This document shows positions 35,193-46,056 of a stretch of DNA of 64,000 bases, in pieces. Position numbers and translations under genes: made by a program. Below the pieces are notes generated by a model. It was given only the letters and a program-made list of their open reading frames with translations. It searched no databases and had not been told where the DNA came from. Origin of the DNA: Gordius sp. MW1 (taxonomy: Eukaryota > Nematomorpha > Gordioida > Gordea > Gordiidae); the NCBI GenBank assembly GCA_964036665.1, contig OZ038532.1, positions 22,471,037-22,535,036 on the forward strand, read 5' to 3'. The first letter of the stretch is position 1. Every line of letters starts with the position of its first letter.

Positions 35193-36086
35193 TCTTTTCC
35201 TTTTAAAAGTCGAAGACTTAATGTATTTTCGATAGAGTTCTAAGAGCTCAGTGCAACTATCAAGGCGGCGTTATTAACATTATAAATTTCAAACATCTGG
35301 CATCGAATACCAACTCTGGCCTTTGCTCACACGACGACTGATATATGTAAAAATCAGAGATAAAAAGGCAACGTCATGACTAACGGATTTTTCTTCCAGC
35401 TCTGTGACTCACCTAGCAACAGCCTTGACAAAACTTATAATTAATATAGAGTGTAAACTGCTATCTTGAAAATTATCCTTTCTTGCCCACGAGCAGACTG
35501 TCAAATACTAGTCAAAGAAACTGCGGGGGGGGGGGAATTTTAATATTGGTTAACAATATAATTTTCATATAATAAATATATGTAAATAAATCAAGTGTAT
35601 AATTCTGTCTTACAATAATATTTTAGCGGATTAAGAATTTAGGCCTTGAGAATTAGTTAGGGATGATTCTGCATAATTGATATTTTGAATAAAATCAGTT
35701 TCGGGATCTTCATTCGTTCGAAGAATTCCGCCATATGTTCTCAGACATATTGGAATTTCCACTGAATTATGTTTGCGGTTTAAATTTGGTAGCCAATTGT
35801 TCGAAGGAATTGTTTTCTTCCTCCGTCTCCCAATATTTCCGAATCATGGATTGGTTCGATTGTTTTAGTAGAATAATCTTATCCGATATCCCTGCGCTGT
35901 GACGGTTGTTCATGGCAAACGGGATTGGAATAATTTTATTCAATATCCCTGCACTGTGACGATTTTTCATGGCAAACGGGATGTTCCTGGAATAATTTTA
36001 TCCGAATAATTTTATCCATTCCATTCAGAAGAAGGGGGGGGGGGCGGCAATTTGAATTCCAAATTAATTTTTCTGTATAAATTATT
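35193..36086 (-). mobile_element. element 1 internal region (non-coding LTR retrotransposon)
   Basis: Inverted copy of the element 2 internal region. Begins at the LTR C side with the polypurine tract complement (TCTTTTCCTTTT). It has lost the primer-binding site and its 5' LTR by fusion to LTR D at about 36087. It keeps the shared 67-residue open frame, which has two repeats of RHSAGI-NKII/SDKII type and no known domain. Confidence 0.75.
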
Positions 36087-36630
36087 TTAGCGTATCCAGA
36101 GATACGATGATGAAGATGTCTTCCCACACACCCCCCCCCCCCCCCTCATCTCATCTTATTCAAAAATTAAAGTTAAGAGTTCAACACGCGGTACAATCTT
36201 TTGATCTTACACGTTGTACACTCATAGCGTAGACCATTATTCTTTTACATTTAATTTCTAGTACGCGTATACCCCCCCCCCCCCCCCCCCCGACGCGCTG
36301 ATACGTATTTGTTATTTTTCTTACGCGTGAGTGATTTTCGATATACGCATCTTATCGTATGCGATTTTGACATGGCGATCTTTTAATTATTATATATTTT
36401 CTTGGTTGTGATTATATTAATGCCATGTAATAAAGACAGTTGAGAAATATTTCTGCGTACGCGCGTGAGCCTGTTCGCGGGCCGGCCATCCCCCAATAAT
36501 TTATCGTTTTACGGCCCAATTTTCCTTTAAGTTCCCCCAATTAATTCCTAATAACTCTTCCCTTCTGGACCTTCTTATTTAAATCGTATTCCTTTCCGCA
36601 CGAATACGATATTTGGAGGAATACGATATT
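36087..36630 (+). repeat. LTR copy D, 5' LTR of element 2 (start deleted)
   Basis: Lacks about the first 35 bp (begins TTAGCGTATCC). Ends in a duplicated GAATACGATATTTGG unit, then the primer-binding site. Shares GGGCCGGCC and CCTTTCCGC variants with copy E. Confidence 0.85.
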
Positions 36631-37591
36631 TGGTGTCAGATATTCTACTCACGCCCGATGGAGGAAACCAGGAATTATTCTACAAAACGAAAAAGGAAAT
36701 AATTTATACAGAAAAATTAATTTGGAATTCAAATTGCCGCCCCCCCCCCCCTTCTTCTGAATGGAATGGATAAAATTATTCGGATAAAATTATTCCAGGA
36801 ACATCCCGTTTGCCATGAAAAATCGTCACAGTGCAGGGATATTGAATAAAATTATTCCAATCCCGTTTGCCATGAACAACCGTCACAGCGCAGGGATATC
36901 GGATAAGATTATTCTACTAAAACAATCGAACCAATCCATGATTCGGAAATATTGGGAGACGGAGGAAGAAAACAATTCCTTCGAACAATTGGCTACCAAA
37001 TTTAAACAGCAAACATAATTCAGTGGAAATTCCAATATGTCTGAGAACATATGGCGGAATTCTTCGAACGAATGAAGATCCCGAAACTGATTTTATTCAA
37101 AATATCAATTATGCAGAATCATCCCTAACTAATTCTCAAGGCCTAAATTCTTAATCCGCTAAAATATTATTGTAAGACAGAATTATACACTTGATTTATT
37201 TACATATATTTATTATATGAAAATTATATTGTTAACCAATATTAAAATTCCCCCCCCCCGCAGTTTCTTTGACTAGTATTTGACAGTCTGCTCGTGGGCA
37301 AGAAAGGATAATTTTCAAGATAGCAGTTTACAATCTATATTAATTATAAGTTTTGTCAAGGCTGTTGCTAGGTGAGTCACAGAGCTGGAAGAAAAATCCG
37401 TTAGTCATGACGTTGCCTTTTTATCTCTGATTTTTACATATATCAGTCGTCGTGTGAGCAAAGGCCAGAGTTGGTATTCGATGCCAGATGTTTGAAATTT
37501 ATAATGTTAATAACGCCGCCTTGATAGTTGCACTGAGCTCTTAGAACTCTATCGAAAATACATTAAGTCTTCGACTTTTAAAAGGAAAAGA
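36631..37591 (+). mobile_element. element 2 internal region with PBS and PPT
   Basis: Starts with TGGTGTCAGA (36631-36640), complementary to the last 10 nt of tRNA-Leu with CCA, then diverges from tRNA. Ends with the polypurine tract AAAAGGAAAAGA (37580-37591) directly before LTR E. The layout is that of an LTR retrotransposon, yet no gag, protease, RT or integrase frame exists: the longest open frame is 67 residues (36815-37018) with an internal ~54-bp tandem repeat. It must depend on proteins of another element. Confidence 0.85.
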
Positions 37592-38157
37592 TGTCGTGTA
37601 CCCATACACGAAGAATGAAATTAGCGTATCCAGAGATACGATGATGAAGATGTCTTCCCACACACCCCCCCCCCCCCCCCTCATCTCATCTTATTCAAAA
37701 ATTAAAGTTAAGAGTTCAACACGCGGTACAATCTTTTGATCTTACACGTTGTACACTCATAGCGTAGACCATTATTCTTTTACATTTAATTTCTAGTACG
37801 CGTATACCCCCCCCCCCCCCGACGCGCTGATACGTATTTGTTATTTTTCTTACGCGTGAGTGATTTTCGATATACGCATCTTATCGTATGCGATTTTGAC
37901 ATGGCGATCTTTTAATTATTATATATTTTCTTGGTTGTGATTATATTAATGCCATGTAATAAAGACAGTTGAGAAATATTTCTGCGTACGCGCGTGAGCC
38001 TGTTCGCGGGCCGGCCATCCCCCAATAATTTATCGTTTTACGGCCCAATTTTCCTTTAAGTTCCCCCAATTAATTCCTAATAACTCTTCCCTTCTGGACC
38101 TTCTTATTTAAATCGTATTCCTTTCCGCACGAATACGATATTTGGAGGAATACGATA
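37592..38157 (+). repeat. LTR copy E, 3' LTR of element 2
   Basis: Begins TGTCGTGTACCC directly after the polypurine tract. Ends GAATACGATA, joined head-to-head to copy F through CCA. Confidence 0.85.
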
Positions 38158-38713
38158 CCAAATATCGTATTCGTGCGAAAAAAGGAATACGATTTAAATA
38201 AGAAGGTCCAGAAGGGAAGAGTTATTAGGAATTAATTGGGGGAACTTAAAGGAAAATTGGGCCGTAAAACGATAAATTATTGGGGGATGGCCGGGCCGCG
38301 AACAGGCTCACGCGCGTACGCAGAAATATTTCTCAACTGTCTTTATTACATGGCATTAATATAATCACAACCAAGAAAATATATAATAATTAAAAGATCG
38401 CAATGTCAAAATCGCATACGATAAGATGCGTATATCGAAAATCACTCACGCGTAAGAAAAATAACAAATACGTATCAGCGCGTCGGGGGGGGGGGGGTAT
38501 ACGCGTACTAGAAATTAAATGTAAAAGAATAATGGTCTACGCTATGAGTGTACAACGTGTAAGATCAAAAGATTGTACCGCGTGTTGAACTCTTAACTTT
38601 AATTTTTGAATAAGATGAGATGAGGGGGGGGGGGGGGGGGTGTGTGGGAAGACATCTTCATCATCGTATCTCTGGATACGCTAATTTCATTCTTCGTGTA
38701 TGGGTACACGACA
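38158..38713 (-). repeat. LTR copy F, 3' LTR of element 3
   Basis: - orientation. Shares the GCGAAAAAAGG variant with copy G. Confidence 0.85.
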
Positions 38714-39396
38714 TCTTTTCCTTTTAAAAGTCGAAGACTTAATGTATTTTCGATAGAGTTCTAAGAGCTCAGTGCAACTATCAAGGCGGCGTTATTAACA
38801 TTATAAATTTCAAACATCTGGCATCGAATACCAACTCTGGCCTTTGCTCACACGACGAAATAATATTTTAGCGGATTAAGAATTTAGGCCTTGAGAATTA
38901 GTTAGGGATGATTCTGCATAATTGATATTTTGAATAAAATCAGTTTCGGGATCTTCATTCGTTCGAAGAATTCCGCCATATGTTCTCAGACATATTGGAA
39001 TTTCCACTGAATTATGTTTGCGGTTTAAATTTGGTAGCCAATTGTTCGAAGGAATTGTTTTCTTCCTCCGTCTCCCAATATTTCCGAATCATGGATTGGT
39101 TCGATTGTTTTAGTAGAATAATCTTATCCGATATCCCTGCGCTGTGACGGTTGTTCATGGCAAACGGGATTGGAATAATTTTATTCAATATCCCTGCACT
39201 GTGACGATTTTTCATGGCAAACGGGATGTTCCTGGAATAATTTTATCCGAATAATTTTATCCATTCCATTCAGAAGAAGGGGCGGGGCGGCACTTTGAAT
39301 TCCAAATTAATTTTTCTGTATAAATTATTTCCTTTTTCGTTTTGTAGAATAATTCCTGGTTTCCTCCATCGGGCGTGAGTAGAATATCTGACACCA
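38714..39396 (-). mobile_element. element 3 internal region (shortened)
   Basis: - orientation copy of the internal region with about 280 bp missing (35340-35620 in element 1 has no counterpart here). Keeps polypurine tract, the 67-residue frame and the primer-binding site complement TCTGACACCA (39387-39396). Confidence 0.85.
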
Positions 39397-39945
39397 AATA
39401 TCGTATTCGTGCGAAAAAAGGAATACGATTTAAATAAGAAGGTCCAGAAGGGAAGAGTTATTAGGAATTAATTGGGGGAACTTAAAGGAAAATTGGGCCG
39501 TAAAACGATAAATTATTGGGGGATGGCCGGGCCGCGAACAGGCTCACGCGCGTACGCAGAAATATTTCTCAACTGTCTTTATTACATGGCATTAATATAA
39601 TCACAACCAAGAAAATATATAATAATAATTAAAAAATCGCAATGTCAAAATCGCATACGATAAGATGCGTATATCGAAAATCACTCACGCGTAAGAAAAA
39701 TAACAAATACGTATCAGCGCGTCGGGGGGGGGGGTATACGCGTACTAGAAATTAAATGTAAAAGAATAATGGTCTACGCTATGAGTGTACAACGTGTAAG
39801 ATCAAAAGATTGTACCGCGTGTTGAACTCTTAACTTTAATTTTTGAATAAGATGAGATGAGGGGGGGGGGGGTGTGTGGGAAGACATCTTCATCATCGTA
39901 TCTCTGGATACGCTAATTTCATTCTTCGTGTATGGGTACACGACA
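39397..39945 (-). repeat. LTR copy G, 5' LTR of element 3
   Basis: 549 bp in - orientation. Its start is the right edge of the whole array (CGACA at 39941-39945), followed by GCTATTATGAC of the host minisatellite. Confidence 0.85.
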
Positions 39946-40340
39946 GCTATTATGACTTTTTGGCCGTCCGCTGGCTGCTGACCAATGGAATAAAATGACC
40001 ATTGGCCAAAATGTGATTCGAAAACTTTTTTTTCGTTTTTTTTTACTCTTATGAATTTATATCCACTTTTACCGTGTGCTGGCTGCTGACCAATGGAAAA
40101 AAATGACCATTGACCAAAATGTGATTCGAAAATTTTTTTTTCGTTTTTTTACTCTTATGAATTTATATCCACTTTTACCGTGTGCTGGCTGCTGACCAAT
40201 GGAAAAAAATGACCATTGGCTAAAGTGAGCATCAAATTTTTTTTTTCCTTTTTTTTGGCTATCATTGACTTATAGAGTATCTGTTGGCACTGACCAATAG
40301 AGAAAAAGTGACCATTGGCCAAATTTTTGATTTTTTTAAT
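39946..40340. repeat. minisatellite block, right part
   Basis: Three to four further copies of the ~125-bp unit (GCTGGCTGCTGACCAATGG, TGACCATTGGCCAAAATGTG) continuing the array broken at 33511. The 98-residue open frame across it (40451-40155) is a repeat shadow. Confidence 0.8.
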
Positions 40341-40809
40341 TAAAAATTGTTCAAATTCAACAAAAAATTTCTCCCAACAATTCTGCAAATTCTTAACATT
40401 GTGTTGTTTTATAATATAATGTTTGTTAGACCCATAATCACTTAAGGCCATAAAAACTAATGTAATACGAAACTAGATGCAAACACTAAATCTAACCCTA
40501 ACCCTTGCCTATATTACATTTTGCCTTTATTACATTTTGCCTATAATGGAAAATTTGTATAAATAATTAATTAATCATTAGGCATTTAATACCCCCCTAT
40601 AGGCATTCTCGCCCCTTCCCACCTTTCTCGCCCATAAATTGCATAGCAAATATGATACATTTATACGAAGTACAGATGAGTCGTCCCCCCTTCCCTTCCC
40701 CTCTTCCCTTCCCTTCTCCCCCTTCCCACGAGGGCCGAAGGCCCGAGTTTTTCTTTTACAGATTGGATTATCATTTACTTTCTTATTTAAAGAAATAATT
40801 GCCTCATTT

Positions 40810-40917
40810 CATGGGCGTAGGCATGGGGGTGGCAGGCTGCCTTTCTAAATCCAAAAATTTAATAAAACTATGGCTAAAATTCATTATTGCCCCCCCCCTC
40901 TAATTCCAATGCTGGCA
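40810..40917. mobile_element. CATGGGCG-family MITE, decayed right end
   Basis: Left end CATGGGCGTAGGCATGG; the right end reads only CCAATGCTGGC. No duplication visible. Confidence 0.55.
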
Positions 40918-41464
40918 ACTTTCGTGCCATATTTAACGGTACTTGTGATCATTATGTCTAATTATGAGATACAGTGGCTTAAATGCGGGGGGGGGGAACG
41001 GGAAATTTATTTTAGATCTAAAGTTTATATTTTATAGTTGTGCAACATAACTGACCAAGTAAGACACCTATTAATTGCTATGCAATTAAATGGAATTAGC
41101 TCCCACTCCAGATGGGTCTTGAGAGATTATCGCTGGGAAAAAGAAAATATAAAATTATATTATAATGACTTTCTTTTTTTAATTTTAATTTCGAAATAAA
41201 AATGCTATAAAAAAGGGCCGATCCATTTAATCTATTTTTTGACATAGTATTTCTTATATAAAAGCTAATATGTAAAGAAGAGTTGTGATGTTGGGCAAAG
41301 ATTACAATATTTTATAATCTAATAGGGCGTCCAAGGGATCCTTTGGACGAAATCCTTCTATAATTTATTTTCATTCGCGTTTCTGGCAAAACAATCAAAG
41401 AATTCAGAGGAAATATTATTTGGAAATTTGGCAAAACTTGTTGCATATCGAGGTTTCATAATTT

Positions 41465-41712
41465 AAAATGGGAACCGGTCAAAGTCGCAGAAAAAAAGCA
41501 GCAGAATTGGTCAGAACTGGTCAGATCAAGATTGGTCAGGAGAGTTAGGGTTATAGGTCAGCGTTTTAGGTTCGGGTTAGGGTTAGATGCACATCAAATT
41601 CCTTCCCCATTTGAGATTTAATTCTAATATATTGATTATCTAAAATCTTGATCTGACCAGTTCTGACCAATTCTACTGCTTTTTTTCTGCGACTTTGACC
41701 CCGATTCGTTGA
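41465..41712. mobile_element. foldback element GTCAAAGTCGCAG, nested
   Basis: Inverted ends GGTCAAAGTCGCAGAAAAA and TTTTTCTGCGACTTTGACC; same family as 9107-9346. Absent from the corresponding place (about 22730) in the intact host copy. Confidence 0.75.
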
Positions 41713-41792
41713 AAATCATAAAACTTAGCCTTAGATTCGACTACTATTACTAAAGTTTCTGCTAACTGTCTGATTTGCTGAAGATTTAGGTC

Positions 41793-41953
41793 CATGGGCG
41801 TAGCCAGCATTGGGATTAAAGGGGGCAATACTCAGGGAGGGGCAAAATGATCATTTTTAGAAATTTTAGCCATAATTGTAATAAATTTCAACAAATTTTT
41901 GGATTTAGAGGGGGGGCAGCCGCCCCTCCCTGCCCCCCCTCGCTACGCCCATG
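41793..41953. mobile_element. CATGGGCG-family MITE, nested
   Basis: Ends CATGGGCGTAGCCAGC and TCGCTACGCCCATG. Flanks TTTAGGTC and TCTAGGTC; the intact relative near 22813 has no insertion. Confidence 0.85.
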
Positions 41954-42129
41954 TCTAGGTCCTTTTTATGCAATTGCTTGCATAATATAATCAGATTGTC
42001 GTAGAGAAGTTTGCAACTTCTGTTGCAACATCGTTATCATATCAGCTTGCTTCAATTTCTCCTTATTTGGTTTCTCTTCCATTTCTGACAACATTTTAAT
42101 TAAAACTTCATGACGTTTAAATAGATTAA

Positions 42130-45100
42130 CCCTTCGTTGGTCAGGTCAAAATCCTAACACGGATGGTAAAAAGGGTCATGATGACCCCAAACTTTAAATA
42201 GCTATAACTTTGTTGTATTATAGTATAAACTTTTAAAACTTTATAAGCATAATATTTTAACTCTTATCTGTAAATTGATATGTTACTTTGGGTATTTGAA
42301 CAAGTGGTTACAATTTTATAATTGCAATTAGTACAACCCCCAAAATTTCCCGATATGTGACTATATTTATGCATAACAAATTTTTTCCCCCAATTTCATA
42401 ATTTATTTTATAAGATCATATAAAATAAGGTTGGAACTATAAATGTAGAAAATTTGGCATAAAAAAACCTAAAAACAAAAAAATAGAGATGTCCAGACTT
42501 AGGGAATTTTTAGCCCTATGTTTTTTAAAGTAAAAAAGTTACTACTGTTCTTAGCCATTATTTTTCTAATTTTTGGACTTCATTTAATTTTTTTTAATAG
42601 AAATACAGCATAGAAGGTTAGAATTAAGAATAGGGAAAAAATCTAAATGCAAAATCTTAAAACAAAGATTTTATTAGGCTCTAAAATAGGAAATTTTGTG
42701 TAAAAAATGAGATTTCCTACAAGTTTTACTTAAATTATTTTAGATTGAAAAGGTAAAGTTTAGAATAGTAAGTTTATAAATAGACAATGGTAATATAAGT
42801 TAATGGTTTTTGTAAATTTGGCATAAAAAAACATCAAAACAAAAAATAGAGTTGTACAACTCCAAACAGACTTTTTATTTTTTGAGACAAATATTTCTAT
42901 TTTAATAGCTCAACTTAGTTTTATATTTTTACAAAAGAAATACATCATATAAGGTTGAATTTGAGAATATGAAATTAATCTTCATATAATATCTTAAAAC
43001 AAACATCATATAAGGCTATAAAAACAGTCAATATTGCAAATAAACCTACACATATTTAAAATCAATTGATTTGTTTTAAATTAACAAGAAATTTTAATTC
43101 AGTACCCTTATAAACACTTTATAAAAAAGACTTTAGTAATTAGTCTATTAAATCCTAAGATACTATAATATTAACTACTAGCTGTGCCCGGCCAAGCGTT
43201 GCTTTGGCTCAGTCCTTAAGTGGTTAATTAAGTATAGGCTATTAATAAGACTTATCTAAAATGGGGTCACATATGAAATAATTTATAATGTGAAAGGTCC
43301 GAATGATTTTATGAACCCACTATTTTTAGTATATATTTATATAATAAGACAAACCAAATGCAAATTCTGTTTTAGTCATCAAATCCGACTAAAATTAAAT
43401 GTTTTTGAAAAAATTGCTTATTAATGCTGTTACTTATTATACAATTATAGCATTATTTTATTTTTCTAGTTAGCTGATTTATTTGAAATACAATTTTCTT
43501 TAATATAATAAAATAATTAATTGAAGGATGGATAATTATTAAAAATATGCTTCGATCGACCACGTGATAATAATGACAAAAACTGCATAATTTAAATTTT
43601 ATTTATTTAAATAGTCTGTTAAACCCCAATAATTTTAACCGTATATTGTAACATTATGATTATACTTTTAAATATCTAATTCGAGAAAACTTCAGCTTTG
43701 GTATGACGTCCTTATTGTATATGCTGCTATAAAAGAAACTGGACGGGAAATGTCAGATATTTTTAAAACAAAAAGGTATTTTAGGAATCTGAAAAAGATA
43801 TTTTACCCCTGGCCTATCTGGGCATTTACGGCTAAATTTTCGCTCGAATCGGATCTGAAGTTTCAGAATTTAGCCCTTTTTTAAAACCAAAAGGCCGAGA
43901 AATGTCCGATATTTTTAAAACTAAAAGGAATTTTAGCAATCTGAAAAAGCTATTTTACACCTGGCCGCCCTGAGAACCTACGGGTAAAGTTTCGCGCGAA
44001 TCGGGCCGGTAGTTTCAGAATTTATTCTCATTAAAAAACCTCATTTAATAAAAATTAATGATAGATAAATAATGACATTTATATATAAATAGCATTTACT
44101 CAGAATAATCAACGTTGGACTATTTTATATTACATTTAAATTATATATACTTTCATCTTTCTCATTTAAAATATCTCATTTAATGATAATGAGAAAAATT
44201 CATCTTCTTCACCTATTTATTTTCTCAAATAATCTATAATTTTGTTTATTTCAGGTAATTCATAAATTTTATGTTGTCACCGTTAAGAAAAGATGACGTT
44301 TAAGATATTTAATTCATAAATTTTCTGTTGTCTTGTCACCGTTAAGAAAAGATGACGTTTAAGAAATTAAATTCATAAATTTTATATTGTCACCGTTAAG
44401 AAAAGACGACGTTTAAGAAATTTAATTCATAAATTTTATGTTGTCACCGTTAAGAAAAGATTACGTTTTACTACAAACTACTATAAGTGATACACTTTTA
44501 CTACAGAACTGTCTGTATATTCAAATTTTCGACGAACGCGAGGAGGTGCGTTTGATTGACATTTTATTGAACGTCAAAACGTATAAAACCCAATATCTCG
44601 AAAATTAAAAAGAATTTTAGAAATCTGAAAAAGCTATTTTACCCCTGGCCGCCCTGGGAACCTAGGGGTAAATTTTCGCGCGAATCGGACCGGTAGTTTC
44701 AGAGATTAGCCCTTACATACATACATACACTTTACTTTATATATATAGATAAAGTATAAACTCCTCAAACTAATATTTAATGTTTATTTATTTGAAACCA
44801 CTTGATATGTACCATCTTCAGATAAAAATTATCAAATATTTTAATGTTAGACATGTTTAAATATCAAAGTGCACAGGAAAATTTAAGCAAACGAGCACTT
44901 TGAAATACCACGTGGAAAAATACACATTTTAAAATCTGAGTTTAAAATTTAAATATCTCAAATAAAAGAAAATGTTTAGAAAAAATTTCTTTACAAATAG
45001 GTTAAGAATAATGGTTTATAATAAAAATTTCAAAAATATTAAATTTTTTTTTGTTTCATAATGTGGAAGGTGGGGTCCTGGAAGACCCCGGGCATCTAAA

Positions 45101-45275
45101 ACATGCTGTATATTAAAAACTAATTGATAAAAACAAGCCAAATTTTGCAGAGATATTCTAGGATAAATTTTATTGAGCTACTGAAAAAATGAAACTATAA
45201 CAATCACCAACTTAATTTGTACAACATTTATAAACCGCTTGGGGTCCTCGTTGACCCCACCTAGCCAACGGAGTG
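42130..45275. mobile_element. piggyBac-like non-autonomous element, 3.1 kb
   Basis: Flanked by TTAA on both sides (42126-42129, 45276-45279); the intact relative has a single TTAA (23003-23006). Ends are inverted: CCCTTCGTTGGTCAGG and CCTAGCCAACGGAGTG. A subterminal GGGTCATGATGACCCC-type palindrome recurs near the right end as GGGGTCCTCGTTGACCCC. No transposase frame. TTAA targets are characteristic of piggyBac, so the class is inferred. It carries another repeat (43178-44757). Confidence 0.8.
43178..44757. repeat. dispersed element with internal triplicated unit, inside the piggyBac-like element
   Basis: Starts CTAGCTGTGCCCGGCC and ends in a TACATACATACATACA tract with TATATATAGAT. A ~130-bp unit (AATCTGAAAAAG...TTACCCCTGGCC...TTTCGC.CGAATCGG) occurs three times, near 43740, 43885 and 44590. 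A ~55-bp unit (TTGTCACCGTTAAGAAAAGA) is repeated four times at about 44260-44470. A related start (CTAGCTGAACCCGCTC) lies at 63712. No coding capacity; class not recognised. Confidence 0.55.
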
Positions 45276-45493
45276 TTAAATGGATTGACACTTTCATTAA
45301 CAATACATGGGGTGGGGAGTTAGCTCCTACTCCAGATGACGCTGGGAAAAGAAAATATGAAATTATTATAATGACTTTCTTTATGTTTTATACCAGATTT
45401 CATAATTTTGATGTTGAAATAAAAATGTTATAAATTTTTTTTAGAAAATTCCCCCCCCCCCCGGAGAAAATCCTGGCTATGGGCCATGAGATA

Positions 45494-46056
45494 TGTTGGC
45501 TTTTAAGAAACTATGGATATAATTTAGTAAGATGCTTTTATTTCGTGTTAATATGTAATGTACCATTACAATACAATATAATTGAATAAAATATATAAGG
45601 CCAATATTTAGATGCTATACCATCATGATGTAACCATTTAAGCTAGTTTATATAAAAAACAAATGGTTTCAAATAGGAAATGTATAACAATAGAATAATG
45701 ATTTTAACTGGCCCTACATTCTGAAATAATGGTAAACTAAGTTCCAAAATATAAAGCAGTTTCTTGAAATAAATTCATTTTTATCATGAAATTTATGAAT
45801 TTCTACATATATGCATCATCACTTCCAAATGGTCTCATATGATCTGGACGTGTCCTATATATAAAATAACACCATAAAAAGAAATTATACAACTTCCTAT
45901 ATATATAACAAAACTCTTATGCATAATACAAAATAACAAATTTTAGATTCAAATGCATATATAATATTTAAAAAGAGACAATGTGTGTAATAATTTAAAA
46001 ATAGATCCACATAAATGAAATTTTAGTAATTATAATTAAGAGAAACATTAAATTAT
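45494..46056. other. downstream of PSMF1, no further gene
   Basis: AT-rich sequence that probably includes the PSMF1 3' UTR. No repeat family recognised. Confidence 0.4.

Larger units (their letters stand above)
33512..39945. mobile_element. compound array of non-coding LTR retrotransposons inserted as one unit
   Basis: Order: LTR A(+), tRNA-Leu 3' piece, LTR B(-), LTR C(-), internal(-), LTR D(+), internal(+), LTR E(+), LTR F(-), internal(-), LTR G(-). Both outer edges are LTR starts (TGTCG at left, CGACA at right). The minisatellite it interrupts reads ACCATTGCTATTATGAC elsewhere. Here the left flank ends ATTGCTA+A and the right flank resumes GCTATTATGAC, so GCTA (perhaps five bases with one change) is duplicated. 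LTR pairs D/E and F/G each share private variants, so they belong to one element each. Confidence 0.75.
40972..45485. mobile_element. CAG..GCGTA hAT-type element with three nested insertions
   Basis: Begins CAGTGGCTTAAATGCGG, ends CCTGGCTATGGGCC, and is flanked by ATGAGATA on both sides (40964-40971, 45486-45493). Its own sequence follows the intact copy 22193-23205. Three later insertions split it: a foldback element (about 41465-41712), a CATGGGCG MITE (41793-41953) and a TTAA-flanked element (42130-45275). Confidence 0.85.
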
